A stretch of DNA of 64,000 nucleotides, taken from assembly GCF_003369835.1 (NCBI RefSeq), contig NZ_QPMJ01000001.1, positions 558,001-622,000 of the forward strand. Reading direction: 5' to 3'. The DNA is from Halorussus rarus. GTDB lineage: Archaea; Halobacteriota; Halobacteria; Halobacteriales; Haladaptataceae. The notes below the pieces were generated by a model that was not told the origin of the DNA, made no database searches, and was given only the letters and a program-made list of their open reading frames with translations. The position numbers and the translations under genes are program-made. Shown here in pieces: positions 51,248 to 59,621 of this stretch (positions are counted from its first letter, which is position 1; each line of letters opens with the position of its first letter).

Positions 51248-51991
51248 ATGCTGAGCGACGTGATGGAAGACTACCTGAAGTCGATATACGCCCTCCAGAA
51301 GGAGGACGGCGGGCCGGTCTCGACCTCGGCCATCGCCGACTACCTCGACGTGACGTCGCCGACGGTCACGAGCATGGTCGAGAAGCTCGAGGACCGGGGA
51401 CTGGTCGAGCGCGAGAAGTACAAGGGGGTCGAGCTCACCGAGGAGGGCGAGACGGTGGCGCTGGAGGTGGTGCGCCACCATCGGCTGCTCGAGTCGTACC
51501 TGACCGAGCACCTGGACTACGCGTGGAGCGAGGTCCACGAGGAGGCCGACACGCTCGAGCACCACATCAGCGAGGAGTTCGAGCAGCGGGTCGCCGAGGC
51601 GCTGGGCGACCCCGAGGTCGACCCCCACGGCGACCCCATCCCGGGCGCCGACCTCACCCCGCCGGAGGCCGACGACACCACGCCGCTCTCCGAGCACGAC
51701 GCCGGCGACCGCCTCGTGGTCGCGCGCGTCAGCGACCGCGACGAGGAGGAACTCCGCTACCTCGCGGACGCGGGGGTCGCGCCGGGCACCGAACTCTACG
51801 TCGCCGACGTGGCGCCGTTCGGGATGGTGACCGCCCGGCTCGGCGGCGAGGGCGGCTCCGAGCAGAGCCTGCCCGAGAACGTCGCCCGCTCCATCCGGGT
51901 CCGGCCCGCGGGGGATGAGGACGGCGACGGGAGTGACCGCGACAGCCTCGAGAACGGGCCCGGCGGGGACGCCCGGGGCGTCAGACCCTGA
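51248..51991 (+). CDS. DtxR/MntR-family metal-dependent regulator with FeoA-type C-terminal domain
   Basis: The protein is 247 aa. The winged helix reads VMEDYLKSIYALQKEDGGPV, STSAIADYLDVTSPTVTSMV and EKLEDRGLVEREKYKGVELT. The metal and dimer domain shows VVRHHRLLESYLTEHLDYAW and EADTLEHHISEEFEQRVAEA, with His/Glu ligands of the DtxR family. A C-terminal SH3/FeoA-like domain starts near GDRLVVARVSDRDEEELRYL. It senses Fe or Mn and represses uptake genes. The tail after residue 215 is low-complexity. Confidence 0.92.
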   Translation: MLSDVMEDYLKSIYALQKEDGGPVSTSAIADYLDVTSPTVTSMVEKLEDRGLVEREKYKGVELTEEGETVALEVVRHHRLLESYLTEHLDYAWSEVHEEADTLEHHISEEFEQRVAEALGDPEVDPHGDPIPGADLTPPEADDTTPLSEHDAGDRLVVARVSDRDEEELRYLADAGVAPGTELYVADVAPFGMVTARLGGEGGSEQSLPENVARSIRVRPAGDEDGDGSDRDSLENGPGGDARGVRP

Positions 51992-51999
51992 CGGCGGTC

Positions 52000-52020
52000 C
52001 TGTCGGAGAGACAGCTTTTT
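52000..52020 (+). terminator. short hairpin with T run after DtxR gene
   Basis: CTGTC-GGAGA-GACAG is followed by C and TTTTT, 9 nt after the DtxR stop. It could end that transcript. The T run also lies at TATA distance (28-32 nt) from the LysE start, so it may instead be part of a promoter. Confidence 0.4.
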
Positions 52021-52047
52021 CTCGGCGGCCTCCCGTACGTTCGGTCG

Positions 52048-52740
52048 ATGCTCGACGCAGTCGTCTCGGGGCTGGCCGGCGTCGCCTTGGGCCTGTCGCT
52101 GGCGGCCCCGCCGGGGCCGATGAACGCGGTCATCGCCGAGGAGAGCGTGTTGCGTGGCTGGGGCTCGGGGTTCCGGGCGGGCCTCGGCGCGATGTCGGCC
52201 GACGCCTGCTTCTTCGCGCTCGCGCTGCTCGGCGTGGTCGCGGTGGTCAGGGACGCGCAGGCCGTCCAGGGCGCGCTGTTCGCCGCGGGCGGCCTGCTGA
52301 TGCTGTACTTCGCCTACGGCGCGGCCAGCGACGCCAGCGAGGCGTTCGGCGCCGACGCCGCGGCCGGCGAGACCGGCCCGACCGCCGCGGACGGCGCCGG
52401 GAGCCGCGGGGACAGCAGGGGCTTCCGGAAGGCGTTCGCGCTGGCGCTGACCAACCCCTACCAGATCCTGTGGTGGCTCACGGCCGGGGTCGGCCTGCTC
52501 GACCCCGGGACGTTCGCCGTCGACGCGCTGGGCGGCCTGACCGTCTCGACCGGCAGCCCGGTCATCGTCGTGGGGTTCTTCGGCGGCATCGCGCTCTGGA
52601 TCACCGGGTTCCCGGCCGCGCTGGTGTCGGTCGGCCGGCGCGTCGACGCGTTCGCGCCGGCCGTCGCCTACCTGAGCGCCCTCGTGCTCGCGCTCGCGGG
52701 CCTGTCGTTCCTCTCGAAGGCGGTCGGGATGGTGGTGTAG
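52048..52740 (+). CDS. LysE-type amino acid exporter
   Basis: The protein is 230 aa. The N-terminus SGLAGVALGLSLAAPPGPMN is the LysE/RhtB signature (helix with P-x-P). Five or six spans are seen; a polar Gly/Asp-rich loop of about 40 residues sits in the middle before RGFRKAFALALTNPYQILWW, the second signature. It would export an amino acid or a related small molecule. It follows the DtxR-type gene by 56 bp. Confidence 0.85.
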   Translation: MLDAVVSGLAGVALGLSLAAPPGPMNAVIAEESVLRGWGSGFRAGLGAMSADACFFALALLGVVAVVRDAQAVQGALFAAGGLLMLYFAYGAASDASEAFGADAAAGETGPTAADGAGSRGDSRGFRKAFALALTNPYQILWWLTAGVGLLDPGTFAVDALGGLTVSTGSPVIVVGFFGGIALWITGFPAALVSVGRRVDAFAPAVAYLSALVLALAGLSFLSKAVGMVV

Positions 52741-52859
52741 GTCGGCGGGACGAGCGGCTCGCGAGACTCCGATTCCGACGGACGGCACCTAAAACGATGT
52801 TCACCCGCAGGTGACCGGCTCGCGTCCGCGCGGGCCCGGCGTCGGCGACTGCCCCGCGC

Positions 52860-53570
52860 TCAGGGCCGTCGCTGGGTCCGACGGTCCGGCGACGTCTCGC
52901 AGTCCATCTCGGGGACCTCGCCCTCGAGCCACTCGCGGAACCACTTGACCCGCTTGAGGCGCTCGTGGGCGATGCCCTCGGCGGCGTCGGTCTGGACGCG
53001 CTTTGCGGCGTCCTTGCCCCGTTCCATCACTCGGTCGACCATCTCGGCGGCGTCCATGTGGGTCCGGGCCTCGTACCCCATCCGGAGCAGCATCAGCGCG
53101 GTGCCGTTCGCGCCGACCTTGTCGAGCAGGTCGGCCTCGATGAGACACTGGGTCTCCTTCGGCAGGTCGGTCAGGTCGCCCTGGTAGGAGTGGTTCTCGA
53201 CCGCCTTGCACACCTCCTCGATGAACGACTCCGGGAAGTCGCCGTGGGTCTCGAGGTACTTCCGGGCGATGCGCGCGCCCTCCTCGGCGTGGACGTCCTG
53301 GTCGGCGTCGAGCTTGGCGATGTCGTGGAACAGCGCCGCGACCCGCGCCACGTCGACGTTCGCGCCCTCCTTCTCGGCGATGGTGCACGCGAGGTCGACC
53401 ACGTTGAGGATGTGGTTGAACCGGTACTCCGCGGAGTGCCAGGGGTACCACCGCATCCGGCCGCCGCCGTCCTCGTTCTCCACGCTCGCCGCGAGATACT
53501 CGTACACGAAGTCCTTCATCTCGTCGAATTCGGCCTCGGAGACGGGCGACTCCTTAATTTCGACGCCCAC
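52860..53570 (-). CDS. HD-domain phosphohydrolase
   Basis: The protein is 236 aa from GTG 53570. The HD signature is NHILNVVDLACTIAEKEG, VARVAALFHDIAKLDADQDV (HD), VENHSYQG and EADLLDKVG. Such proteins hydrolyse nucleotides or nucleotide signals; the substrate is unknown. GAGGTGG lies about 5-11 nt before the GTG, and a TATA box GTTTATACGA at 53611-53620 sits 42-50 nt upstream, so this mRNA probably has a short leader with a Shine-Dalgarno, unlike most genes here. Confidence 0.88.
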   Translation of the reverse strand: MGVEIKESPVSEAEFDEMKDFVYEYLAASVENEDGGGRMRWYPWHSAEYRFNHILNVVDLACTIAEKEGANVDVARVAALFHDIAKLDADQDVHAEEGARIARKYLETHGDFPESFIEEVCKAVENHSYQGDLTDLPKETQCLIEADLLDKVGANGTALMLLRMGYEARTHMDAAEMVDRVMERGKDAAKRVQTDAAEGIAHERLKRVKWFREWLEGEVPEMDCETSPDRRTQRRP

Positions 53571-53825
53571 GGAACCACCTCGGTTCGAAGCTGTCCGTCT
53601 TCATTGTTACTCGTATAAACGAATGATTGACTCTTTAGGCTTACGACGATAGAACCTCGGTCGAAAACGGCAATTTCTCGGGCCTCGGTCCGACGTTCTC
53701 CGGCCTTCGGCGACCGGTCGTCGGCCCGGCGTCGTCTCCTCTCCGCGATACGTCGCCGGCGGTCGCGCGGTCGAACCGTGCCGCGCAGCTCGAGACCCGC
53801 GACGGCCCGCGCGAGTCGAGCAGTC

Positions 53826-54551
53826 CTACGGCGCGCGCAGTTCGAACTCGATGCGCTCGGTCGCCTCGCCCTTCGACTCCCGGCCGGTTATCTCGACGCG
53901 GCCGAGGTCATCGAGGCTGTCGACGTGGGTACCGCCGCAGGGGCAGTAGTCGAAGTCCTCGATCTCGACCACCCGGAGCGGGTCGACGTGTTCGGGGATG
54001 CGGTCGAGCAGCGCCCGACCCTCGTCGGTGCGCTCCTCGACCTCCTCGCGGGGGCGTTCGGCCTTCGTCACCGCGAGGTCGCGCCCGATGGCCTCGTTCG
54101 CGAGCCGCTCGATGCGCTCGACGTCCGCGTCGTCGAGGTCGACGGGCTCGAAGTCGATGCGCGACCGGTCGGCGTAGATCTGGTTGCCCGCGGTCGTCGC
54201 GCCGTACTCGTCGAGCACCACGCGCGAGACGACGTGCTGGGCGGTGTGCATCCGGCGGTGGGCCTCGCGGCGCTCCTCGTCGACGCTCCCTCGCGCAGTG
54301 TCGCCCGGTTCGGGCAGGTCGCCCTCGACCTCGTCGACGTAGTGGCGCACGTCGCCGTGGTTCTTCCGGACCTTCGTGACGTCGGCCCGGCCGCCGTCCC
54401 ACGACAGCTCGCCGCGGTCGGCGGGCTGGCCGCCGCCCTCGGGGTAGAAGTACGTCCCGTCGAGGACGACGTAGTCGTCGGTCGCCTCGGTCACGGTCGC
54501 CTCGAACTCGGTCACGTCGTCCTCGTCGGGGAGGTAGCGTTGCTCGGTCAC
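53826..54551 (-). CDS. alaX: alanyl-tRNA editing protein AlaX
   Basis: The protein is 241 aa from GTG 54551. The editing-domain motifs are FYPEGGGQPADRGEL, MHTAQHVVSRV (HxxxH) and CPCGGTHVDSLDDLG (CxxxH), which coordinate zinc. It hydrolyses mischarged Ser- or Gly-tRNA(Ala) in trans. The size and the presence of the beta-barrel domain I fit the AlaX-M class. TTAATGC about 26 nt upstream acts as the TATA box, inside the end of the upstream gene. Confidence 0.93.
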   Translation of the reverse strand: MTEQRYLPDEDDVTEFEATVTEATDDYVVLDGTYFYPEGGGQPADRGELSWDGGRADVTKVRKNHGDVRHYVDEVEGDLPEPGDTARGSVDEERREAHRRMHTAQHVVSRVVLDEYGATTAGNQIYADRSRIDFEPVDLDDADVERIERLANEAIGRDLAVTKAERPREEVEERTDEGRALLDRIPEHVDPLRVVEIEDFDYCPCGGTHVDSLDDLGRVEITGRESKGEATERIEFELRAP

Positions 54552-54583
54552 GGGCGGGAGAAAGTGGCCGAGCGGCTTAATGC

Positions 54584-54877
54584 TTAGTTGAGCCAGCCGG
54601 CGACCCGCCGTCGGAGCCGCGCGAACAGCGGCGTCCGGCGGGGGTCATCGCTGTCGGTCCGCGGTCGGTCGGTCGAGCGGTCCGGCTGTTCGTCGACGGG
54701 GGACGCGACGGGGCGGGCCTGTTCGCGCGACCGGAACAGGTCGCGGGTCGCGAGGGCGAACAGCGACGCGCCGAGCAGGGTCCAGCAGACGACGCGGCTC
54801 CGCCGGGCTCGTCGGGCGAACACGTATCCGGCGCCGACGAGCGGAACCGCTGCGGCTATCACCCACGTGGGGTCCAT
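54584..54877 (-). CDS. small membrane protein
   Basis: The protein is 97 aa from ATG 54877 (MDPTWVIAAAVPLVGAGYVF). Two short hydrophobic segments (VIAAAVPLVGAGYVFA and RVVCWTLLGASLFALAT) are followed by an Arg/Asp/Pro-rich cytoplasmic tail. No family recognised. It ends 33 bp before the AlaX start; the promoter of AlaX lies in this overlap zone. Confidence 0.6.
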   Translation of the reverse strand: MDPTWVIAAAVPLVGAGYVFARRARRSRVVCWTLLGASLFALATRDLFRSREQARPVASPVDEQPDRSTDRPRTDSDDPRRTPLFARLRRRVAGWLN

Positions 54878-55127
54878 CGCTCTCCGGTCGGGTGGAAGTG
54901 GTCGAGTCGGTGCGTCCGGATGGGGGCCATGCGTGCGCAAGCGCGACCCGTAGCGGCTTTGTTATGCGTTGCCTGAGGACGCGGTCCGTCGCGCTGCGGT
55001 TCCGGTCGCGGTTCCCGACAAAGACGGTAAAGAGCGTTTGTCGCGATGTAAGCTGTGGCAATCGGTCGGGGTTTCGGTTCCTCGGCCGGCCGGTCCGGGA
55101 CCGCCCGACCACTCGGAAGTGGGGTCG

Positions 55128-55337
55128 TCAGCCCATCGCGATCGAGACCGCCACCAGTCCGGCGAGGATGCAGACGAGACCGACCCGGCGCTTGTGTCGG
55201 GCCAGCGCGGCCTCGGGTTCGGGCGGCGCGTTCAGCAGGTCCGACTGGACCGCCAGCACCGCCCGCGGGAAGCAGTAGTCGACCAGTCCCCACGCGACCA
55301 GGACGACGCCGAGCGCGAGCCTCAGGGGGACGGACAT
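55128..55337 (-). CDS. small two-TM membrane protein
   Basis: The protein is 69 aa, opening MSVPLRLALGVVLVAWGLVD with a first span, then YCFPRAVLAVQSDLLNAPPE, and a second span (VGLVCILAGLVAVSIAMG). Conserved-looking Pro/Tyr/Cys residues sit at the membrane edge. No family is recognised. The 250-bp stretch between it and the gene at 54877 shows no further gene. Confidence 0.62.
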   Translation of the reverse strand: MSVPLRLALGVVLVAWGLVDYCFPRAVLAVQSDLLNAPPEPEAALARHKRRVGLVCILAGLVAVSIAMG

Positions 55338-55453
55338 GGAGTGTACCTAGTCGGCACTGAGTACGAAATACTTACCGGGAACGAGCCGACAAGTCGGCGG
55401 TCGGAGCGGACTCGCGCCGACGCCGACTCGCTCGGAACGCGCCCGCCGCCCGC

Positions 55454-56863
55454 TCACCCGGCGACCACGGGCCGCGAGATGATCCACAGCGACAGCACGG
55501 TGTAGCCGACCATGACCGCGACCAGCGGGAGGTGGGCCCGGCGGGCCCGCGCCGGCGTCCCGTACCGGCGGACGGCGACCTCGTGGGCGGCGACCACGGC
55601 CGCGACGTGGCCGACCACGATGAGCAGCACCTGCGACCCCCAGAAGACCGGGACCGACAGCCAGCCGAGCAGGCTGACGGTCGCCTCGGAGCCGACCGCG
55701 CGGAGTCCGAGCTCGGCTGCCTGCGCGAGGTTGCGGACTACGTAGGGGTAGTTGTGCGCGAGCTCGTAGGCGACCGCGATGGGGACGACCGTGGGTGCGA
55801 ACGCCCGCGCGGTCGAGACGGCCGACGCGCCCGTCCCGCCCAGGCGTTCGACGGCCGCCGCCGCACCGACGAAGCCGAGCACGAACGCGACGAGTCCGGC
55901 GACGTACAGCAGGACGCCGGTTGACACGCCCGTACCGAGCGCGTCCGCGACCACGAACAGGAGCCGCTGGTACTCCGGGGTACCAGTGAACCCGTCGAAG
56001 CTCACGGTGTAGACCATCGCGACGACGAAGGTGAGGACGCCCGGCTCGACGGCCGGCGTCGTACAGCCCGCCCACGGGAATCGGGTCTCCGCCGCGTAGC
56101 CGTCGTCCCGGGCGCGGACGCGAAGCGGCGCGACGCGTCCGAACTGCCGGTACAGCACCTCGAAGACGTCGGCGCGCCGGAACCACTCCCGGCCGAAGGC
56201 GACCCCGCCGAGCACCATGACGACCGCGTAGAGCGCGACCAGTCCCGCCGTGAGCCGGGGCGAGCGCGGAATCACGGTGAGGTTCTCGACCACCCCGACG
56301 AGGGCGACGAAGCCGAGGACGGCGGGCCAGACGCCCCAGGCCGCCGGATACGCGCGGAGTGCGACGCGGCCGCCTTCGAGCGCCTCGAGGAGCGCGTGGA
56401 CGCCGCGCCACGGCGAGAGCGCCCGCCACGGACTCCCGACAAGCATCGCGACGAGTCCGACGCCCTTGAGCCAGAGCGGCCACGCGAACACGGTGGCGAC
56501 GTTCTCGGCGGCGACCTGTCGGCCCGCGAGTCCCCGGACGACCGCGAAGACGACCGCCGCGGCGAACCCGACGCGTCCGGCCGCCCGGAGCCACCGCATC
56601 GCCCCGGGGGAGGCCCGACCGACCGTCCGGGTCGCGCTCGGGGCGAGTTCCCCGTTTCGGCCGAGCCACGCGGCCGTGAGGCCGACCGTCGCGCCGGCGC
56701 CGACGAACAGGACGGCGAGCGGGATGGGCGAGTCGAACCGCGTCCCGCCGACGTCGTGGGCGGCGGCGACGCCGGCGAACGCGGCGATGCACGCGAACGC
56801 GACGGGGACTGCGAGCCCGGCGAGGACCCCGACCGAACGCCCCGCCCGTCGCGTCCAACTCAT
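55454..56863 (-). CDS. polytopic membrane protein (fenitrothion-hydrolase-like label family)
   Basis: The protein is 469 aa from ATG 56863, with about eleven or twelve spans. After a signal-like helix, AAHDVGGTRFDSPIPLAVLF resembles the AHG-DLPIP start of actinobacterial membrane proteins that are labelled fenitrothion hydrolase by transfer. Repeated motifs include WLKGVGLVAMLVGSPWRALS and AYPAAWGVWPAV. An intramembrane pair YELAHNYPYVV carries His, Asn and Tyr. Real function unknown. Divergent from the propeller gene at 56966. Confidence 0.7.
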   Translation of the reverse strand: MSWTRRAGRSVGVLAGLAVPVAFACIAAFAGVAAAHDVGGTRFDSPIPLAVLFVGAGATVGLTAAWLGRNGELAPSATRTVGRASPGAMRWLRAAGRVGFAAAVVFAVVRGLAGRQVAAENVATVFAWPLWLKGVGLVAMLVGSPWRALSPWRGVHALLEALEGGRVALRAYPAAWGVWPAVLGFVALVGVVENLTVIPRSPRLTAGLVALYAVVMVLGGVAFGREWFRRADVFEVLYRQFGRVAPLRVRARDDGYAAETRFPWAGCTTPAVEPGVLTFVVAMVYTVSFDGFTGTPEYQRLLFVVADALGTGVSTGVLLYVAGLVAFVLGFVGAAAAVERLGGTGASAVSTARAFAPTVVPIAVAYELAHNYPYVVRNLAQAAELGLRAVGSEATVSLLGWLSVPVFWGSQVLLIVVGHVAAVVAAHEVAVRRYGTPARARRAHLPLVAVMVGYTVLSLWIISRPVVAG

Positions 56864-56965
56864 ACCGTAGTGCGGGCGAGTCGCGCGGAAGTAACTGCTG
56901 GTACGCGCGTCGAATCCCGCCCGCCACATCGGCAGCCTTTATCCCGGGTACCCGCAACTCGGCAC

Positions 56966-58219
56966 ATGCGCATTCGGACGGTCGCGGTCGTTCTCGCGGT
57001 GCTCGCCGGCCTGCTCGGCGCGGCCGCGGTCGGCCTCGGCGTCTTCGGCGGGGAGAGCACGACCCTAACCGCCGAGTGGGTGAGCGGGACGGGCCGCGAG
57101 GTGACCTCGAACCACCACGCGGTCGCGGCGGGCCGACCGGGCGGCCGGGGGATGGTGTACGCGCCGGTGAGCGGTCGGGCGAACACCACCCAGTGCGCCC
57201 TCTACGGGCTCTCGGCCGCAAACGGGTCGACCGACTGGACGTACGCGGTGCCGCCGGCCGACTGCACGATACACTCGGTGGCCGACCCGACGCTGGCCGA
57301 CTACGACGACGACGGCACCGTCGAGGTGCTGGCCGGCACGACCGAGCGGGCGGTGGTCGCCGTCGACCCGGCGACCGGCGCGGTCGAGTTCCGGCGCGAC
57401 CTGGGCTCGTACGGCTACTCGAAACCGGTGGTGACCGACTTCGTCGGCGACGACGCGAAGGAGATCATCGTCGTCGACGCTCACGGGACGGTCTACGTTC
57501 TCCGGCCGAACGGGTCGGAAGTCTGGTCGAAAAAGCTCGACCGGTACACCTGGGGCCAGCCGGCGGTCGCCGACTTCGACGACGACGGCGACCCGGAGCT
57601 GACGGTCGGCGTCGGCGGGGAGGGCCACCTCTACCTGTTCGAGCGGAACGGCACGGTCGCGTGGCGGCGAACCGACTCGCTCGGCGGGTCGATAACGTGG
57701 TTGACGACGGGACAGGCCGACGGGGACCCGGCGCGGGAGATCGTCACCGCGACCGCCGCGGGCGGCGTCGCGATGTTCGACGGGACGGACGGTCGCGTCG
57801 AGTGGGAACGCGACTTCGGCCGACTCGCCGCCGTCCGCGCCCTCGGCGACGGCGACGGTGACGGCGCACCCGAGGTGTACGCGGTCGCCCGCGACGGGAA
57901 GCTCCGGAGCATCGCCGTCGCCACGGGGGACGTCGAGTGGACGACGACGCTGACGACCGCGGACGTCCAGATGATGCCCCCGCCGTCGCTCGGCGACGTC
58001 GACGGCGACGACTCGCCGGAGCTGGTCGCGGCGACGAACGACGGGACCGTCGCCGTCGTCGACCCGGTCGGGGGCGACGTGGTGGCCCGCTACGAGCGCG
58101 ACGTCCCCGTCTTCGCGCCGCCGACGCTCGCGGACGTCGACGCCGACGGTCGCTCGGAGGCGTTCGTCATCTACGGCGACGGGCGGGTCGTGGCGCTCTC
58201 GGTTCCCGAAGGCGGATAG
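56966..58219 (+). CDS. membrane-anchored beta-propeller (FG-GAP/PQQ-like) protein
   Basis: The protein is 417 aa. The N-terminal hydrophobic stretch (VAVVLAVLAGLLGAAAVGLG) acts as signal or anchor. The rest is a set of blade repeats with Asp-rich loops, such as LADYDDDGTVEVLAG, VADFDDDGDPELTVG and LGDVDGDDSPELVAA, typical of Ca-binding FG-GAP loops combined with PQQ-like GTVYVLRPNG turns. It is an exterior binding or scaffold protein rather than a dehydrogenase. TTTATC at about 56938 gives a leaderless start. Confidence 0.85.
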   Translation: MRIRTVAVVLAVLAGLLGAAAVGLGVFGGESTTLTAEWVSGTGREVTSNHHAVAAGRPGGRGMVYAPVSGRANTTQCALYGLSAANGSTDWTYAVPPADCTIHSVADPTLADYDDDGTVEVLAGTTERAVVAVDPATGAVEFRRDLGSYGYSKPVVTDFVGDDAKEIIVVDAHGTVYVLRPNGSEVWSKKLDRYTWGQPAVADFDDDGDPELTVGVGGEGHLYLFERNGTVAWRRTDSLGGSITWLTTGQADGDPAREIVTATAAGGVAMFDGTDGRVEWERDFGRLAAVRALGDGDGDGAPEVYAVARDGKLRSIAVATGDVEWTTTLTTADVQMMPPPSLGDVDGDDSPELVAATNDGTVAVVDPVGGDVVARYERDVPVFAPPTLADVDADGRSEAFVIYGDGRVVALSVPEGG

Positions 58220-58321
58220 GCTCGATTCCGGCGCACGGTCGACGTTCCGCGACCGGCAGGCCGCCGCTCGCAATGTACCACCGTCCGGGGGAACCGAACC
58301 AACTCCGACGAGCGCCCGGAT

Positions 58322-59527
58322 TCAGTCGGCCGCGACGCTCGCCGACGACTGGCCGCCCAGCCGGCGCGCCGATTCGACCGAGTAGACCAGGCTACCGGTG
58401 AACAGGACGACGCTCGCGATGATGAACAGCGAACTCAGCGGCGACGCCGTGTCGACGAACACCCAGTAGATGGGGGCCGCGACCGACGGGCCGGCCGCCA
58501 GCACGGCGACCTTCGCGACGAGCGGGCCGCAGCACCCGCAGGTGCACGACCCGACGACCACGCCGGTGCCGGCGGTGCCCTCGGCCATCCCGGCCCGCTC
58601 GCCGAGCCGCCACTGGCGGGCGATCAGCGCGGCGTTCAGCCCGACGAGCCCGCCGAGCGTCCCGACCACGACGGCGATACCGGCCGAGAACGCGAAGAAC
58701 AGCGGGATCTCCGGCAGCGCAACCTCGAGCGTCGGCCACTGGACCAGCTGGTAGGCCGCCGGCAGGACCTCGACGGTCGTCTCGTGGGGCGCGCCCTCCT
58801 CCCAGAAGAAGGTCACGAACCCGCTGGTCGCCATGAAGAACAGCGCGACGACCAGGCCGACGCCGAGTCCGAACCGGCGGGCGACCGGGTCGCGCAGGAC
58901 CGACGCGAGCACGTCCCCGGCGTCGGTCCAGACGACGTACCCCACGAGGACCGGCGTGGCCAGCACGACGGCGTAGCCCAGCGGGTGGGTGTAGCTCCCG
59001 GGACCGGGGACGAGCTCGGGGTACGAGACCCACAGCCCCATCAGGATTCCCAGGAACGTGTAGCGGGGCCGGGTCGGCCACCGGAGCAGCCCGAGCACGA
59101 GACTCGCGACCGCGACGGCGAGGCCGACCACCAGCGACAGCGGCCGGTACCACGACCGCGGGAACGGCATCGTCTGCGCGGTGTACGTGGGGTCGGACGC
59201 CAGTCCCTCCCAGAGGACGGTCCCGAGGCCGGCCGCGATGAGCCCGAACAGCACGCCGTAGAGCGCGGTCGTCGGCGCGAGCCGGCCCCGCCGCTTCAGC
59301 AGGACGCTGCCGACCACCGCGGCGACGCCGCCCAGAACGACGAGCACCGCGTGCCACTGGGTGAGCCCCGACGAGTGGGTCCCGCCGTGCGCCGAGGCGC
59401 GCGGCACCCGCGTGAGGACCAGTAGCAGCACCAGCGCGACCGAGAGCTGCCGTGCCGAACGACGGAACCGCGGCTCGGTCCGGGAGATCTCGGCCGTCTC
59501 CGGTCGCGGCGTCGATGGCAGTCGCAC
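58322..59527 (-). CDS. polytopic membrane protein with CxCxCC motif
   Basis: The protein is 401 aa from GTG 59527. A signal-like helix ends RASAHGGTHSSGL, then about nine spans follow. Near the C-terminus is VVVGSCTCGCCGPLVAKVAV, a cluster of four Cys at a membrane edge. HGGTHS after the signal and WEEGAPHETTVEVLP give candidate His ligands. The family is not recognised. The Cys cluster and its place near a copper-protein-rich genome segment hint at metal handling, but that is inference only. Confidence 0.72.
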   Translation of the reverse strand: MRLPSTPRPETAEISRTEPRFRRSARQLSVALVLLLVLTRVPRASAHGGTHSSGLTQWHAVLVVLGGVAAVVGSVLLKRRGRLAPTTALYGVLFGLIAAGLGTVLWEGLASDPTYTAQTMPFPRSWYRPLSLVVGLAVAVASLVLGLLRWPTRPRYTFLGILMGLWVSYPELVPGPGSYTHPLGYAVVLATPVLVGYVVWTDAGDVLASVLRDPVARRFGLGVGLVVALFFMATSGFVTFFWEEGAPHETTVEVLPAAYQLVQWPTLEVALPEIPLFFAFSAGIAVVVGTLGGLVGLNAALIARQWRLGERAGMAEGTAGTGVVVGSCTCGCCGPLVAKVAVLAAGPSVAAPIYWVFVDTASPLSSLFIIASVVLFTGSLVYSVESARRLGGQSSASVAAD

Positions 59528-59621
59528 ACACGAACTTCTGTTCTCCGATAGAATTACTTTACGGACTGCCGAGCGGCCGAGTCGGTTCCGGGCACTCCGG
59601 CAGTCGCGTCGGTCGAGCGCC

